From contig NZ_CP102270.1 in assembly GCF_025148445.1 (NCBI RefSeq), positions 434,001-498,000 of the forward strand: DNA of 64,000 nt, given 5' to 3'. Source of the stretch: Eshraghiella crossota (GTDB lineage: Bacteria > Bacillota > Clostridia > Lachnospirales > Lachnospiraceae). The position numbers and the translations under genes were made by a program. Position 1 is the stretch's first letter; the number at the start of each line of letters is the position of its first letter. The notes under the pieces are model-generated. The model worked only from the letters and a program-made list of their open reading frames with translations. It was not told the DNA's origin and ran no database searches. This document shows, one piece after another, positions 8,948-17,842 of this stretch.

Positions 8948-9050
8948 TTATAAATCGGATGATTTTTTAGTGGCAATCAAACAGTGCAGAGATAGTTTTA
9001 TTGCGATAGATAATGCAGATTGTTTGATTAATGATGATGTTAGGAGGTAT
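8937..9050 (+). pseudogene. Fragment of a small P-loop ATPase gene
   Basis: These codons read KLFNYKSDDFLVAIKQCRD... DNADCLINDDVRRY, matching residues 54-91 of the ATPase at 12932-13333, including its Walker B region. The fragment is joined in frame to the TOTE-type helicase gene. The helicase ribosome site (AGGAGG, 9042-9047) actually lies within the fragment. Confidence 0.7.
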
Positions 9051-9056
9051 ACCAAT

Positions 9057-12000
9057 ATGCGTGATTCAATAGAAAACATATCACAACTTCAGAAAAAGTT
9101 GAATGATCTGCAACTGGAAAACCAGATATTGAGAAATATGTTGGATAAAGCAGGGTTGTCATATTATAAGGAATTATCAGCATTTAGAAAAAATGATTGT
9201 AAAGAAGCTTATGATCTGGAACAGGGAAAAAGAATTATTCACCCACAAACAATAACAGAAAATATGGCAAATAAGTTCTTTTATATGTTTTGGGGAAGGC
9301 AGGATGTTTATGCAAAGCGTAGTGTTAATAAAGAAACTGGTAAGGCAGCATATTATCCGCAGTGTAATAATTTGTGGACAAGTGGATGTCATAGGAAATT
9401 AAAAGATGGTATTAACTGTAAGGATTGCAAGAGCTGTTCTTATAAAACTATAACAAAGTTTATTATATTAAATCATTTGCAGGGAAATTCTTATAATGCA
9501 ACTGATGTAATAGGTATTTATCCGCTTTTTAGTAATGGTACATGCAGATTTATTGTATTTGATTTTGATAATCATGATAAGGGAGCAGAAGAAAGGGATT
9601 TTGCAAATACTGATGATACATGGATTGAAGAAGTTGAGGCAATGCGAGAAATCTGTGTGTTAAATGGAATAGATCCGTTAGTGGAACGTTCAAGGTCTGG
9701 CAAAGGTGTACATATATGGATATTCTTTGATAAACCGATAGCTGCTTCATTGGTAAGAAAATTTGGATTTGCATTGCTTGATAAAGGTGCAGAACAGGTT
9801 AATTTAAAATCTTTTAAATATTATGACAGAATGCTGCCTGCACAGGATTCGTTATCAGATAATAGTTCACTTGGTAATCTGATTGCATTGCCGCTGCAGG
9901 GGAAGGCTTTGCAGGATGGAAATAGTGCGTTTATTGATGGCAACTGGAATGCATATCCTGATCAATGGAGAATATTATTTAGCAAGCCAAGATTATCGCA
10001 GGAATTTGTAGAAGAAAAAATAAAAGAATGGACAAATCCTATTGAAGATATTGTTGTAGATGCTGACGAAAGTGACAGGGAAAAACCATGGAACAGAATG
10101 CAGCGTTTTAACAAAAATGATGTTGAAGGAAAGTTACATATTATATTATCCAATGGAATATATGTGGATAATACAAATTTGAAGGCTTCTATGCAGAATA
10201 AAATCCGCAGAATGGCAGCAATCAGTAATCCGGTTTTCTATAAAAATCAGGCAATAGGAACATCAAATTATGATATTCCAAGATGGATTTATCTAGGAAA
10301 AGACCATCTTAGTGGATATATACAGATACCAAGGGGACTGCAGGATGAACTTCTGAAAAAGGCAAAACAGGCAGATATTGATTGTGAAATCGAAGATGAG
10401 CGTCAGCAGGGAAGAAATATTAATGTGGATTTTATAGGTAAATTGCGTTCTGAACAGGATAAGGCATTGAAAGAGCTTATAAAATACGATAACGGAATAC
10501 TTCATGCTGCAACTGCATTTGGTAAAACTGTGGTTAGCAGTGCAATAATTGCTCAAAAGAAAGTGAGTACATTGATTATACTGGAGTCTTCTGCGCTGAT
10601 AGAGCAGTGGAAAGAGGCATTGGGAAAATTCTTAAATATTAATGAGGAAATTCCTACCTATGAAACTAAGACAGGGAGAGTGCGGAAAAGAAAAAGTTTG
10701 ATTGGAACTCTGCAGGGAGCATATGATTCAATGACTGGAATCATAGATATTGCAATGGCAGGTTCACTGTGCAAAAAGGGAGAGTATCATAAGCTGTTGA
10801 AAGAATACGGACTCGTGCTGGTTGATGAGTGCCATCATTCTGCTTCTGAAACAATAGCCAATGTTTTAAAAGAAGTGAAAGCAAAGTATGTATATGGTGT
10901 GACAGCAACTCCGAAAAGAGGGGATGGACTGGAAAAGATCAATTATATGCTAATCGGATCTATAAGGTATAGTTATACTGCAAAGGAAAAGGCAAAAGAG
11001 CAGGGGATACAGCATCTTGTTTATCCACGCTTTACCAGAACTGTACCACCAAGGGGTGTGATTACCGAAAAGATGCATCCTAATGAAGCATATGAGATTA
11101 TTCACAATAATGATGTGAGGGATGAGCAGATTATTGGGGATGTGATAGACTGCGTTTCAGCAGGTCGTACTCCGGTTGTTTTGTCACGATACAAGGATCA
11201 TTCAGAAAAGTTGTACGAGTGTTTAAAAAGCTATGCTGATTATGTATTTCTTATGACTGGTAATAATTCTAAAAAAGAACATAGAAAAACTCTTGAACAG
11301 ATGCATCAGGTTAATAACGATAAAACTATGATATTGGTAGCAACAGGTTCTCTGGTAGGAGAAGGGTTTGATTTTCCAAGACTGGATACACTTTTTATGG
11401 CGACACCTGTATCATTCCGTGGTGTAGTTGAACAGTACGCAGGACGATTGAATCGTGATTATGCGGGCAAAGAAAATGTGATAATATATGACTATGTGGA
11501 TAGTCATATTCCAATGTTTGATAATATGTATATGAAGCGACTGAAGGCATATAAACAGATTGGCTACGAGCTGTCTAGTGGCTTGAAGACTGATAAACAG
11601 ACAGCTAATGCAATATATGATGGAGATAATTATAGAGAGATCTTCCATAAGGATCTGTTTGATGCCAATAAAAATATAATCATTTCCAGCCCGGCCATCA
11701 GCGGACAAAAAGTTTATGAATTAATCAACATGTTAAAGAAAAAAGAGGAGGCAGGAGTTCAGATTACAGTAGTTACATGGACTCCGGATTCATATGGATT
11801 TGGTGATGCTGCATATTGGATGCAGCTACACGAAGATATGCGTAAAACTGGTTTTTATATAAAAACAGAAGAAGAATATTGCGACCGGTTTGCCGTTATT
11901 GACCAAGAAGTAGTATGGTATGGAAATATTAATTTACTGGCGAAAGATAAGATAGATGACAGTATTATGAGAGTTATGAGCAAAGATATAGCATGTGAAT

Positions 12001-12059
12001 TGATGGAGATTACATTTGGAGATAGTGATGGCAAGGGTACAGAATATAATGAAAATTAA
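9057..12059 (+). CDS. TOTE-type primase-helicase-PLD conflict protein
   Basis: In this 1000-residue protein, a coiled coil at residues 5-30 leads into a cysteine-rich zinc-binding stretch (103-127) and an archaeo-eukaryotic primase-like domain. That domain has FDFDNH at 168-173 (catalytic acidic pair) and SGKGVHIWIFF with His219. An SF2 helicase follows, with Walker A AATAFGKT (484-491), DECH (590-593) and GVTATPKRGDG. A C-terminal phospholipase-D-like domain near residue 942 reads RFAVIDQEVVWYGNINLL; the first His of the PLD motif is replaced (CDRF). This order is that of the TOTE conflict-system primase family. The start was set at 9057 because AGGAGG lies 9 bases upstream; the longer frame reads through gene scraps. 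It probably acts in anti-mobile-element defence or DNA repair. Confidence 0.85.
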   Translation: MRDSIENISQLQKKLNDLQLENQILRNMLDKAGLSYYKELSAFRKNDCKEAYDLEQGKRIIHPQTITENMANKFFYMFWGRQDVYAKRSVNKETGKAAYYPQCNNLWTSGCHRKLKDGINCKDCKSCSYKTITKFIILNHLQGNSYNATDVIGIYPLFSNGTCRFIVFDFDNHDKGAEERDFANTDDTWIEEVEAMREICVLNGIDPLVERSRSGKGVHIWIFFDKPIAASLVRKFGFALLDKGAEQVNLKSFKYYDRMLPAQDSLSDNSSLGNLIALPLQGKALQDGNSAFIDGNWNAYPDQWRILFSKPRLSQEFVEEKIKEWTNPIEDIVVDADESDREKPWNRMQRFNKNDVEGKLHIILSNGIYVDNTNLKASMQNKIRRMAAISNPVFYKNQAIGTSNYDIPRWIYLGKDHLSGYIQIPRGLQDELLKKAKQADIDCEIEDERQQGRNINVDFIGKLRSEQDKALKELIKYDNGILHAATAFGKTVVSSAIIAQKKVSTLIILESSALIEQWKEALGKFLNINEEIPTYETKTGRVRKRKSLIGTLQGAYDSMTGIIDIAMAGSLCKKGEYHKLLKEYGLVLVDECHHSASETIANVLKEVKAKYVYGVTATPKRGDGLEKINYMLIGSIRYSYTAKEKAKEQGIQHLVYPRFTRTVPPRGVITEKMHPNEAYEIIHNNDVRDEQIIGDVIDCVSAGRTPVVLSRYKDHSEKLYECLKSYADYVFLMTGNNSKKEHRKTLEQMHQVNNDKTMILVATGSLVGEGFDFPRLDTLFMATPVSFRGVVEQYAGRLNRDYAGKENVIIYDYVDSHIPMFDNMYMKRLKAYKQIGYELSSGLKTDKQTANAIYDGDNYREIFHKDLFDANKNIIISSPAISGQKVYELINMLKKKEEAGVQITVVTWTPDSYGFGDAAYWMQLHEDMRKTGFYIKTEEEYCDRFAVIDQEVVWYGNINLLAKDKIDDSIMRVMSKDIACELMEITFGDSDGKGTEYNEN

Positions 12060-12243
12060 TAAAAGTGAAAGCAGGATTGGTGCAACAAAAGCAGTTCAAG
12101 AACAACTAAAAACAACAAAGATTGAAGAAAACAAAGGTGCTTCATTTGTGTTCTGCCGGGCCGCAAATTTGACGAGAATAAAAGGAAAAAATGTCTTCTT
12201 TATTATAAATGCCAGTAAGGTAATTGATTTAGTCAGTACATAA
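12049..12243 (+). CDS. Short hypothetical ORF
   Basis: This 64-codon basic ORF starts inside the helicase 3' end (MKINKSESRIGATKAVQEQL...). It has only a weak GGG upstream and no recognised domain. It may be the leftover start of a deleted gene. Confidence 0.3.
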   Translation: MKINKSESRIGATKAVQEQLKTTKIEENKGASFVFCRAANLTRIKGKNVFFIINASKVIDLVST

Positions 12244-12489
12244 AAACTAATAGTGGTATTGACCATTAATACCACAAAACTTCATCTTGCACAGACATAG
12301 GCAGGAGTTTATAATTTTTTTAGATGTACAGCAAGTCAGTGAAATTTTTTTTGCAAATAGTAAAAATAAATCTGCAAGCCATTACTATAATATGTGCATT
12401 ATAATAATAGGTGTATCAATATAGAAATTACCTGCCTTGGTTAATATTATAAATGGATGAGAAGCAACAATGGAAAGGAGACGCATCGA
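12244..12489. other. Intergenic region with inverted repeat
   Basis: An 8-bp perfect inverted repeat (GTGGTATT at 12253-12260, AATACCAC at 12268-12275, 7-nt loop) lies shortly after the short ORF. It lacks a clear T-run and could be an operator or weak terminator. The rest, to 12489, is AT-rich and probably carries the promoter of the DUF4869 operon. Confidence 0.4.
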
Positions 12490-12942
12490 ATGATTGATAT
12501 ATACACAGAAAAAAGAAACTTAAAAGATTGTATACTTCAGAATGACCTTTACTTTAATTTAAATACAGGCAATGAAGATATGTCGCAATATGAAATAAAT
12601 CTCATTCAGCAAGTAGATGAGGCAAAGTTGACACCGGACAAGCACATTGAAACAAAATATGGATTAGGTACAATCCGAAATCTGTCATCTGGCTGCAAAA
12701 CATTACTTAATATTGTAAAGCATCCTGACAAGGTGGTGAATGTAGAAGAATGTGGTCCGAATGTGCTTAAAATAATTTTTACTATGGATAATATAAAGAT
12801 TTATATGTCCAGGCCCTCGCTTTTTGATATCCCGGATGATGTTCAAATCAGATTTAATGATGCTGATATAGTGACCGGAGGGAGAGGTTATAATGCCTGG
12901 TGGAGTAAGGAGTATGAAAGGAGAGAAGCAGATGATCTATAA
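12490..12942 (+). CDS. DUF4869-like protein
   Basis: This 150-residue protein contains STGCKT-like and PDKVVNVEECGPN segments (LSSGCKTLLNIVKHPDKVV, NVEECG). These resemble the DUF4869 family of Firmicutes proteins, in which CKA..VVHNPDKVINLAECG is conserved; the match is from memory. The start at 12490 is supported by AAAGGAG upstream. Its 3' end overlaps the P-loop ATPase gene by 11 bases, so the pair is translationally coupled. The function is unknown. Confidence 0.65.
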   Translation: MIDIYTEKRNLKDCILQNDLYFNLNTGNEDMSQYEINLIQQVDEAKLTPDKHIETKYGLGTIRNLSSGCKTLLNIVKHPDKVVNVEECGPNVLKIIFTMDNIKIYMSRPSLFDIPDDVQIRFNDADIVTGGRGYNAWWSKEYERREADDL

Positions 12943-13333
12943 GAATATCACATTTAAAGCAGATCCATTTTCATACAATCTGGAATTTGACGATAGAATA
13001 ACTCTTGTTGGCGGAGATAGCGGTACCGGTAAAACTGTGCTTTATGAAATGTTAGAAGATTTACGATTAACTAATGAATACAAAGCTATAAAATTGTTTA
13101 ATTACAAATCAGATAATTTCTCAGAATCAATTGAAAAGTGCAGAGATAGTTTTATTGTAGTCGATAATGCAGATAATTTGATTAATGATGAGGTCAGACG
13201 TTTTATTAATTTTGAGCCGTCGAATCAATATATGCTTTTCCTACGAAATTGCGACGGACTAAATGTATCTGATAAGAGCTTTAAGGTGTTGAAGTTTGAC
13301 AATAATAGGATAACACTGGAAGAGGAGTTGTGA
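12932..13333 (+). CDS. Small P-loop ATPase
   Basis: This 133-residue protein has a clear Walker A (GGDSGTGKT, residues 27-35) and Walker B (FIVVDNAD, 74-81). It is much shorter than typical AAA proteins. ATG 12932 is preceded by AAAGGAGAG and overlaps the DUF4869 stop. A diverged copy of residues 54-91 lies fused to the 5' side of the TOTE helicase gene 4 kb upstream, so the DUF4869-ATPase module was once present twice or was invaded and re-duplicated. It probably works as the motor or sensor of the DUF4869 partner (inference). Confidence 0.7.
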   Translation: MIYKNITFKADPFSYNLEFDDRITLVGGDSGTGKTVLYEMLEDLRLTNEYKAIKLFNYKSDNFSESIEKCRDSFIVVDNADNLINDEVRRFINFEPSNQYMLFLRNCDGLNVSDKSFKVLKFDNNRITLEEEL

Positions 13334-13334
13334 T

Positions 13335-13505
13335 ATGAAGTATTTATGGACAGAAGATACCGGCGCAGGACTTCACTTTTGGAAATTGGTTAATCAGCTG
13401 TTCTTTGATGATGCATTTGTGATCGAAAGTAAAGAAAGCAATATTAATTATATTCATTTTTCGTGTAATTCTAATATCGATAGAAGCGGATTTATACCGC
13501 AATAG
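13335..13505 (+). pseudogene. Truncated third gene of the DUF4869-ATPase operon
   Basis: This 56-codon frame starts MKYLWTEDTGAGLHFWKLVNQ, immediately after the ATPase and behind GAGGAG at ideal distance. The strong start and coupling imply a real third gene. It stops after only 56 residues (FIPQ), and the unusual abrupt end in a scrap-rich area suggests the body was deleted. I cannot assign a family with certainty. Confidence 0.5.
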
Positions 13506-13647
13506 ATTTTTAATAAGAATATGAATATACTGGATTTAAACAGTGCTTGTAAATGAAAAAAGTTTGATAAAGTGTCGATTTAATATGAAGATAGGAGAAT
13601 TTGCGAAATTGTAGACAAGTTAAATGAACGGAGGAAAGTAATACATA

Positions 13648-14274
13648 ATGCAAGACAGAAGGCCAACTACGCAAAAAAGATTAATGAAAGAATTCCCACA
13701 AATAAATGCTGATGTAGTGGAAGAAATTGATATAAAGATAAAAACAAAAGTTTTAGCATATCAATCAAATAATGTTAATAGAGATATATCTGAAGAGATA
13801 CAGAAAGAAATAAAAAAGCATATTAAAGCAAAAAACTTAAAGCTAATTAAAAAGAAGAGCAATAAACTTGCAAAAGAATATTTAGAGAATAATAGAATTT
13901 GGATTTTACAAGAGAACTGGTATTGTTTATTGGCTTATTTTATTACAATAGCAACTATGATATTAAGATGTATAGAAATGAAAACAAAAACGAATGACAG
14001 GATTTCTTTAATTATGTATTTTGTTGCACTAATATTATGGATATTCATAGTAAATATAAAAGGATTTATGAGTTTAAAAGCGGAAAGGTTTTTTATAGCA
14101 TTTAATAATCAGACACCTTCTATGATAATTATAAGTTCAATATTGTTTTATTTAGTAGTTCGCGTATGCACTTGTAGGTATGTATGGGTTGCAGTTATTG
14201 TCATATCTTTTTTGGGATGTATGTTATTCACATACTTGTGGTACAAAAGAGAAAAAATATATACGGATATGTGA
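13648..14274 (+). CDS. Membrane protein of unknown function
   Basis: This 208-residue protein starts behind GGAGGAAAG. Residues 1-85 are highly charged and lysine-rich, probably helical and cytoplasmic. Four hydrophobic segments follow (about 90-110, 120-140, 150-172 and 175-200). The layout of a charged cytosolic helical domain followed by a membrane bundle occurs in some abortive-infection and toxin effectors, but no homology was recognised. Confidence 0.55.
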   Translation: MQDRRPTTQKRLMKEFPQINADVVEEIDIKIKTKVLAYQSNNVNRDISEEIQKEIKKHIKAKNLKLIKKKSNKLAKEYLENNRIWILQENWYCLLAYFITIATMILRCIEMKTKTNDRISLIMYFVALILWIFIVNIKGFMSLKAERFFIAFNNQTPSMIIISSILFYLVVRVCTCRYVWVAVIVISFLGCMLFTYLWYKREKIYTDM

Positions 14275-14336
14275 TAAAAACTGGAAATAATTTCAACAAG
14301 GAAAATTAAATAAAAAATTATAGGAAGGTGAATGCA

Positions 14337-15872
14337 ATGACGATTGAAGAAATTTTATCAAAGGAAGAAAATCAGACATTTGATAGAAAAAGTATAAATA
14401 TTTCTCCTAAGGATTTAGCAATACCGATTGTTGCATTTGCTAATGCAGATGGCGGAGATATCGCAATAGGTATAACCGATAAGACAAGAAGAATTGAAGG
14501 TGTTGATTTTGAAGACAAGAAGTTAAATGAACTTCTAAGAGTACCATTTGATTTCTGTAATCCGACTATTAAAGTTGGAATAGAAGAAGTTCCATGCGTC
14601 GATGAAAAGGGAAGAGAGAATCATGTGCTTGTAATGCATATTGACGCAAGTCCACAGGTGCATGCAAATCAGGCAGATGATGTATTCTTAAGAGTTGGTG
14701 ATAAATCTAAATTACAGACTTTTGAAGAACGCCTTCAGCTTAATTATGACAAGGGAGAACGATACTTTGAAGATAAGGCTGTGCCTGATGCTACAATAGA
14801 TGATATAGATATGGACTTTGTAAAAGAATATACAGATAAGATTGATTATGGGAAAAGTCCATTGGAATATCTCAAAGAAAACAGAGGGTTCATAAAAGAA
14901 AAAGATGGCGAGATTCAAATCAGTACTGCTGCAATTTTGTTATTTGGAAAGAATCCGCAGAATTTCTTTCCTCGTGCAAGGATTCGTTTTATACGTTATG
15001 AGGGAACAGAAGAAAAATTTGGAACAGAAATGAATGTTATAAAGGATGTCATCTTTGAAGGCACACTGCTTAATATGATAAATGAGGCAATTGCATATTT
15101 GGATACGCAGGTAAAAGAAAAAACATACCTGGGACCAGATGGAACATTTGTTACAGATGAGGAATATCCTAAGTTTGTCAGACAGGAATTGATCGTAAAT
15201 GCTGTTACTCATCGTGCCTATAGTATTACTGGCACAGATATTCAGATTAAAATGTTTGATGACCATATAGTAGTTGAAAGTCCTGGAAAACTTCCGGGGC
15301 TTGTAAGAGCGGACAATATACGTTTCACACATTTTTCCAGAAACCCTAAGATTGCAGAGTTTTTAAAGAACTATAAATTTGTAAAAGAATTTGGTGAAGG
15401 TGTTAATCGTATGTGTAATGAGTTAGAGCAGGTTGGATTAAAAGATCCGGTTTATCATACAAATGCTTTTATGTTGCAGGCGGTTATTTATAATTCAAAA
15501 GTTGGAAAAACTATTATTGAAAAAACCGCTGATTCATTAAAAAAATTGGCTGTTGCAGTCAATAAGTCGTTGATTGATTGCCAAAAGCCGGCGATTGGAG
15601 AAGAAAAGCCGGCGATTGGAGAAGAAAAGTCGGCGGTTAATAGGATAAAATCGGCGATTGAGCAACAAAAATATAATGAACCTTCGAAGGCAAATATTCT
15701 TAAAGTGTATGATGAAATAGAGAAAAATCAGATTTTTGGCACAAAAGAAATAAAAGAAATTCTTGATTGCTCACCATCCACAGCAAGAGCAGTCATGACA
15801 AAGCTTAGAGATATGAAAGTTGTTAAAGCGGTGAATGGTAAAGGAAAGGGAAAATATGTATTTATAGAATAA
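14337..15872 (+). CDS. AlbA_2 (Schlafen-like) / ATP-binding DNA-binding protein
   Basis: This 511-residue protein has an N-terminal AlbA_2 domain (residues about 10-140; E-xx-FDRKS, FANADGGDIAIGI, FLRVGDKSK). A GHKL-ATPase-like C-terminal module follows (RQELIVNAVTHRAY, ESPGKLPGLV, NPKIAEFLKNYKFVKEFGEGVNRM). A low-complexity linker and a winged helix complete it (IFGTKEIKEILDCSPSTARAVMTKL). ATG 14337 is preferred over GTG 14328, because AGGAAGG is correctly spaced only for the former. Members are annotated as transcriptional regulators or ATP-dependent helicase-like proteins; several occur in defence islands. The linker holds a 21-bp tandem repeat. Confidence 0.82.
   Translation: MTIEEILSKEENQTFDRKSINISPKDLAIPIVAFANADGGDIAIGITDKTRRIEGVDFEDKKLNELLRVPFDFCNPTIKVGIEEVPCVDEKGRENHVLVMHIDASPQVHANQADDVFLRVGDKSKLQTFEERLQLNYDKGERYFEDKAVPDATIDDIDMDFVKEYTDKIDYGKSPLEYLKENRGFIKEKDGEIQISTAAILLFGKNPQNFFPRARIRFIRYEGTEEKFGTEMNVIKDVIFEGTLLNMINEAIAYLDTQVKEKTYLGPDGTFVTDEEYPKFVRQELIVNAVTHRAYSITGTDIQIKMFDDHIVVESPGKLPGLVRADNIRFTHFSRNPKIAEFLKNYKFVKEFGEGVNRMCNELEQVGLKDPVYHTNAFMLQAVIYNSKVGKTIIEKTADSLKKLAVAVNKSLIDCQKPAIGEEKPAIGEEKSAVNRIKSAIEQQKYNEPSKANILKVYDEIEKNQIFGTKEIKEILDCSPSTARAVMTKLRDMKVVKAVNGKGKGKYVFIE
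15583..15636 (+). repeat. 21-bp in-frame tandem repeat
   Basis: Two perfect copies of a 21-bp unit (15583-15603 and 15604-15624) plus a partial third encode the heptad KPAIGEE in the linker between the ATPase-like and winged-helix domains of the AlbA_2 protein. Slippage can change linker length. Confidence 0.85.
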
Positions 15873-15996
15873 ACATCAGGGATGCATGATGCATTTATGA
15901 AAGTAAGATAGATGTATGGATGAATTATTGGAATAAAACCTAAACAAAATAAGTTAATTTGCCTCTGGGACATAAAGAGTTTGAATGACAAATTAA

Positions 15997-16042
15997 ACTG
16001 CCTAAAACCTGTATTTATACAAATTTTAGGCAGTCGTTTTAT
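15997..16042 (+). terminator. Rho-independent terminator
   Basis: An 11-bp stem (ACTGCCTAAAA ... TTTTAGGCAGT) is followed by CGTTTTATC, 125 bases after the AlbA_2 stop. The loop is AT-rich (16 nt). The 110 bases before it show nothing recognisable. Confidence 0.6.
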
Positions 16043-16118
16043 CAAATGGCTCTATGTTCACCTTATTTGTACAGAGTAATAATGATAAAAAATAGATAAA
16101 ACAAAAGAGGAGCATCAT

Positions 16119-17165
16119 ATGACGAAAGTGAATTTTTATGACACCATCGACGATTCATTACTAAAATTTGCAGTTATCATTTCCAGACATAACGGCAAGT
16201 GGGTATTTTGCAAGCACAAGAAAAGAAATACATGGGAGATTCCGGGAGGACATAGGGAAACAGGTGAAAATATTCTTGAAACAGCTAAAAGAGAGTTACA
16301 GGAGGAAACAGGAGCAATAACTTTTGACATGACTCCGATTTGTATATATTCTGTGACTGCACCGGACAATTTCAATGGAATGGAGACTTTTGGAAAATTA
16401 TTCTTTGCAGATATACATACATTTGAAGAAGAGCTTCATAGTGAAATTGAAAAAATAGCGATTATGGATGAACTGCCGATTGATTGGACATATTCTGAGA
16501 TTCAGCCTAAACTGTTGGAAGAAGCAAGGAAAAGAGGATTTCTGCCCAAGAAGGACGCAATAAAATGGCTGTTTTTTGATATTGGTTCTACATTGGTTGA
16601 TGAAAGCAAGGTCTATGAAGACAGGATGAAAAAAATAGCAGAATTATCATGTGCAACTTATGAGCAGGTTTATGAATGTGCTATGTCATTTTATAAAGAA
16701 AACAAAAAAGGAGATTTAGAGGCAGCAAGACAATTGGGTGTGAAATTACCTAAGTGGGAATCACAATACGAGAGGCTGTATGAAGATACTAAAGCTTGTC
16801 TGAAGAAATTAAGTGGAATTTATAAAATTGGTGTAATTGCAAACCAATCATTAGGAACTTGTGAGAGATTAGAAAATTTTGGTATAAGAAAATATATTGA
16901 TTTGGTCATCGCATCGGCAGAAGAAGGTGTTTCAAAACCGGATAGACGCATATTTGAAATTGCATTGGAAAGAAGCGGTTGCAAGCCGGAAAATGCAGTC
17001 ATGATTGGCGACCGTATTGACAATGATATTGTACCTGCAAAACAGTTGGGTATGAAAACTATATGGGTAAAACAGGGCGTTGGAAGTTTGTGGAATATAA
17101 CAGGTGAGAGTGAAAAAGCGGATATTGAAATTGATAACTTATCCGATATTTTAAAATATTTGTAA
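16119..17165 (+). CDS. Nudix hydrolase-HAD phosphatase fusion
   Basis: In this 348-residue protein, residues 1-140 are a Nudix domain with an intact box at 44-67 (G, 5 residues, E, 7 residues, RELQEETGA). Residues 148-348 are a HAD hydrolase with LFFDIGSTLVDE (nucleophile Asp154; the usual second Asp is replaced by Gly), VIANQS, GVSKPDRRIFE (lysine) and MIGDRIDNDI. Such a pair could hydrolyse a nucleotide derivative and dephosphorylate the product. GAGGAG precedes the ATG. The next two genes, a HAM1-like pyrophosphatase and a nitrilase, follow with short gaps, suggesting a metabolite-cleaning operon (inference). Confidence 0.82.
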   Translation: MTKVNFYDTIDDSLLKFAVIISRHNGKWVFCKHKKRNTWEIPGGHRETGENILETAKRELQEETGAITFDMTPICIYSVTAPDNFNGMETFGKLFFADIHTFEEELHSEIEKIAIMDELPIDWTYSEIQPKLLEEARKRGFLPKKDAIKWLFFDIGSTLVDESKVYEDRMKKIAELSCATYEQVYECAMSFYKENKKGDLEAARQLGVKLPKWESQYERLYEDTKACLKKLSGIYKIGVIANQSLGTCERLENFGIRKYIDLVIASAEEGVSKPDRRIFEIALERSGCKPENAVMIGDRIDNDIVPAKQLGMKTIWVKQGVGSLWNITGESEKADIEIDNLSDILKYL

Positions 17166-17197
17166 GAAGTGCATACATATTCTAAGGAGTTTACAAG

Positions 17198-17821
17198 TTG
17201 AAGTTATTATACGGAACCGGGAATCGGGCAAAGTTATCTGCGATGCGGAGCAGGCTTAAACAATTGGATATAGAATTAATAGGATTGGATGATTTAAGGG
17301 CAGAGGGAAAAACAATTCCTCAGGTAGTCGAGGATGGCAAGTCTCCGCTTGAAAATGCAAGATTAAAAGCAATAGCATATTATGAAGCATTTCATATTCC
17401 GGTCTTTTCGTGTGATTCAGGATTGTATTTTGATAATGTTCCGGAGGCAATCCAGCCGGGCGTGCATGTCCGCAATGTAAACGGAAAATGTTTGACAGAT
17501 GACGAAATGATAGACTACTATTCCGGTTTGGTAAAAATTTATGGGAATCTGGTGGCAAGGTATCGGAATGCAATTTGTTTTGTACAGGATGATACGCACA
17601 TATATGAAGCTATGGAACCGTCCATGGAGAGTGAAAAATTTATTTTAACTGATAAACCGCATAGCATAGTCAGGAAGAAAGGATTTCCGTTGGATAGCAT
17701 ATCTTTGGATATAAAAACTAACAAATATTATTACGACCTGCCGGTGGACAGACTTGAACAGGTAGCAGTTGAAGATGGATTTTTAGATTTTTTCAAAAGA
17801 GTTTTGGACTTGAAATTATAA
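17198..17821 (+). CDS. HAM1/RdgB-like non-canonical purine NTP pyrophosphatase
   Basis: This 207-residue protein matches the Ham1/ITPase fold. It has LYGTGNRAKLSAM at the N-terminus (family T-x-N-x-x-K), VEDGKSPLENARLKA (E-DG-TFEENA-KA equivalent), FSCDSGLYFD (catalytic Asp region) and a C-terminal VAVEDGFLDFF. It starts at TTG 17198 with AAGGAG eight bases upstream; no ATG alternative fits. It would remove ITP/XTP-type nucleotides or a related modified nucleotide. It sits between the Nudix-HAD and nitrilase genes. Confidence 0.75.
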   Translation: MKLLYGTGNRAKLSAMRSRLKQLDIELIGLDDLRAEGKTIPQVVEDGKSPLENARLKAIAYYEAFHIPVFSCDSGLYFDNVPEAIQPGVHVRNVNGKCLTDDEMIDYYSGLVKIYGNLVARYRNAICFVQDDTHIYEAMEPSMESEKFILTDKPHSIVRKKGFPLDSISLDIKTNKYYYDLPVDRLEQVAVEDGFLDFFKRVLDLKL

Positions 17822-17842
17822 TGTAATGATAAGGAAGAAAAA

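Noticed and set aside
8760-9056. N-terminal extension of the primase-helicase frame
   Set aside because: The extension reads an out-of-frame scrap and then an ATPase fragment; the AGGAGG ribosome site supports the start at 9057.
13585-13614. Nine-codon frame MKIGEFAKL resembling the start of a MerR-type regulator
   Set aside because: Too short to support; could be chance or a deletion scar. Left out of the gene list.
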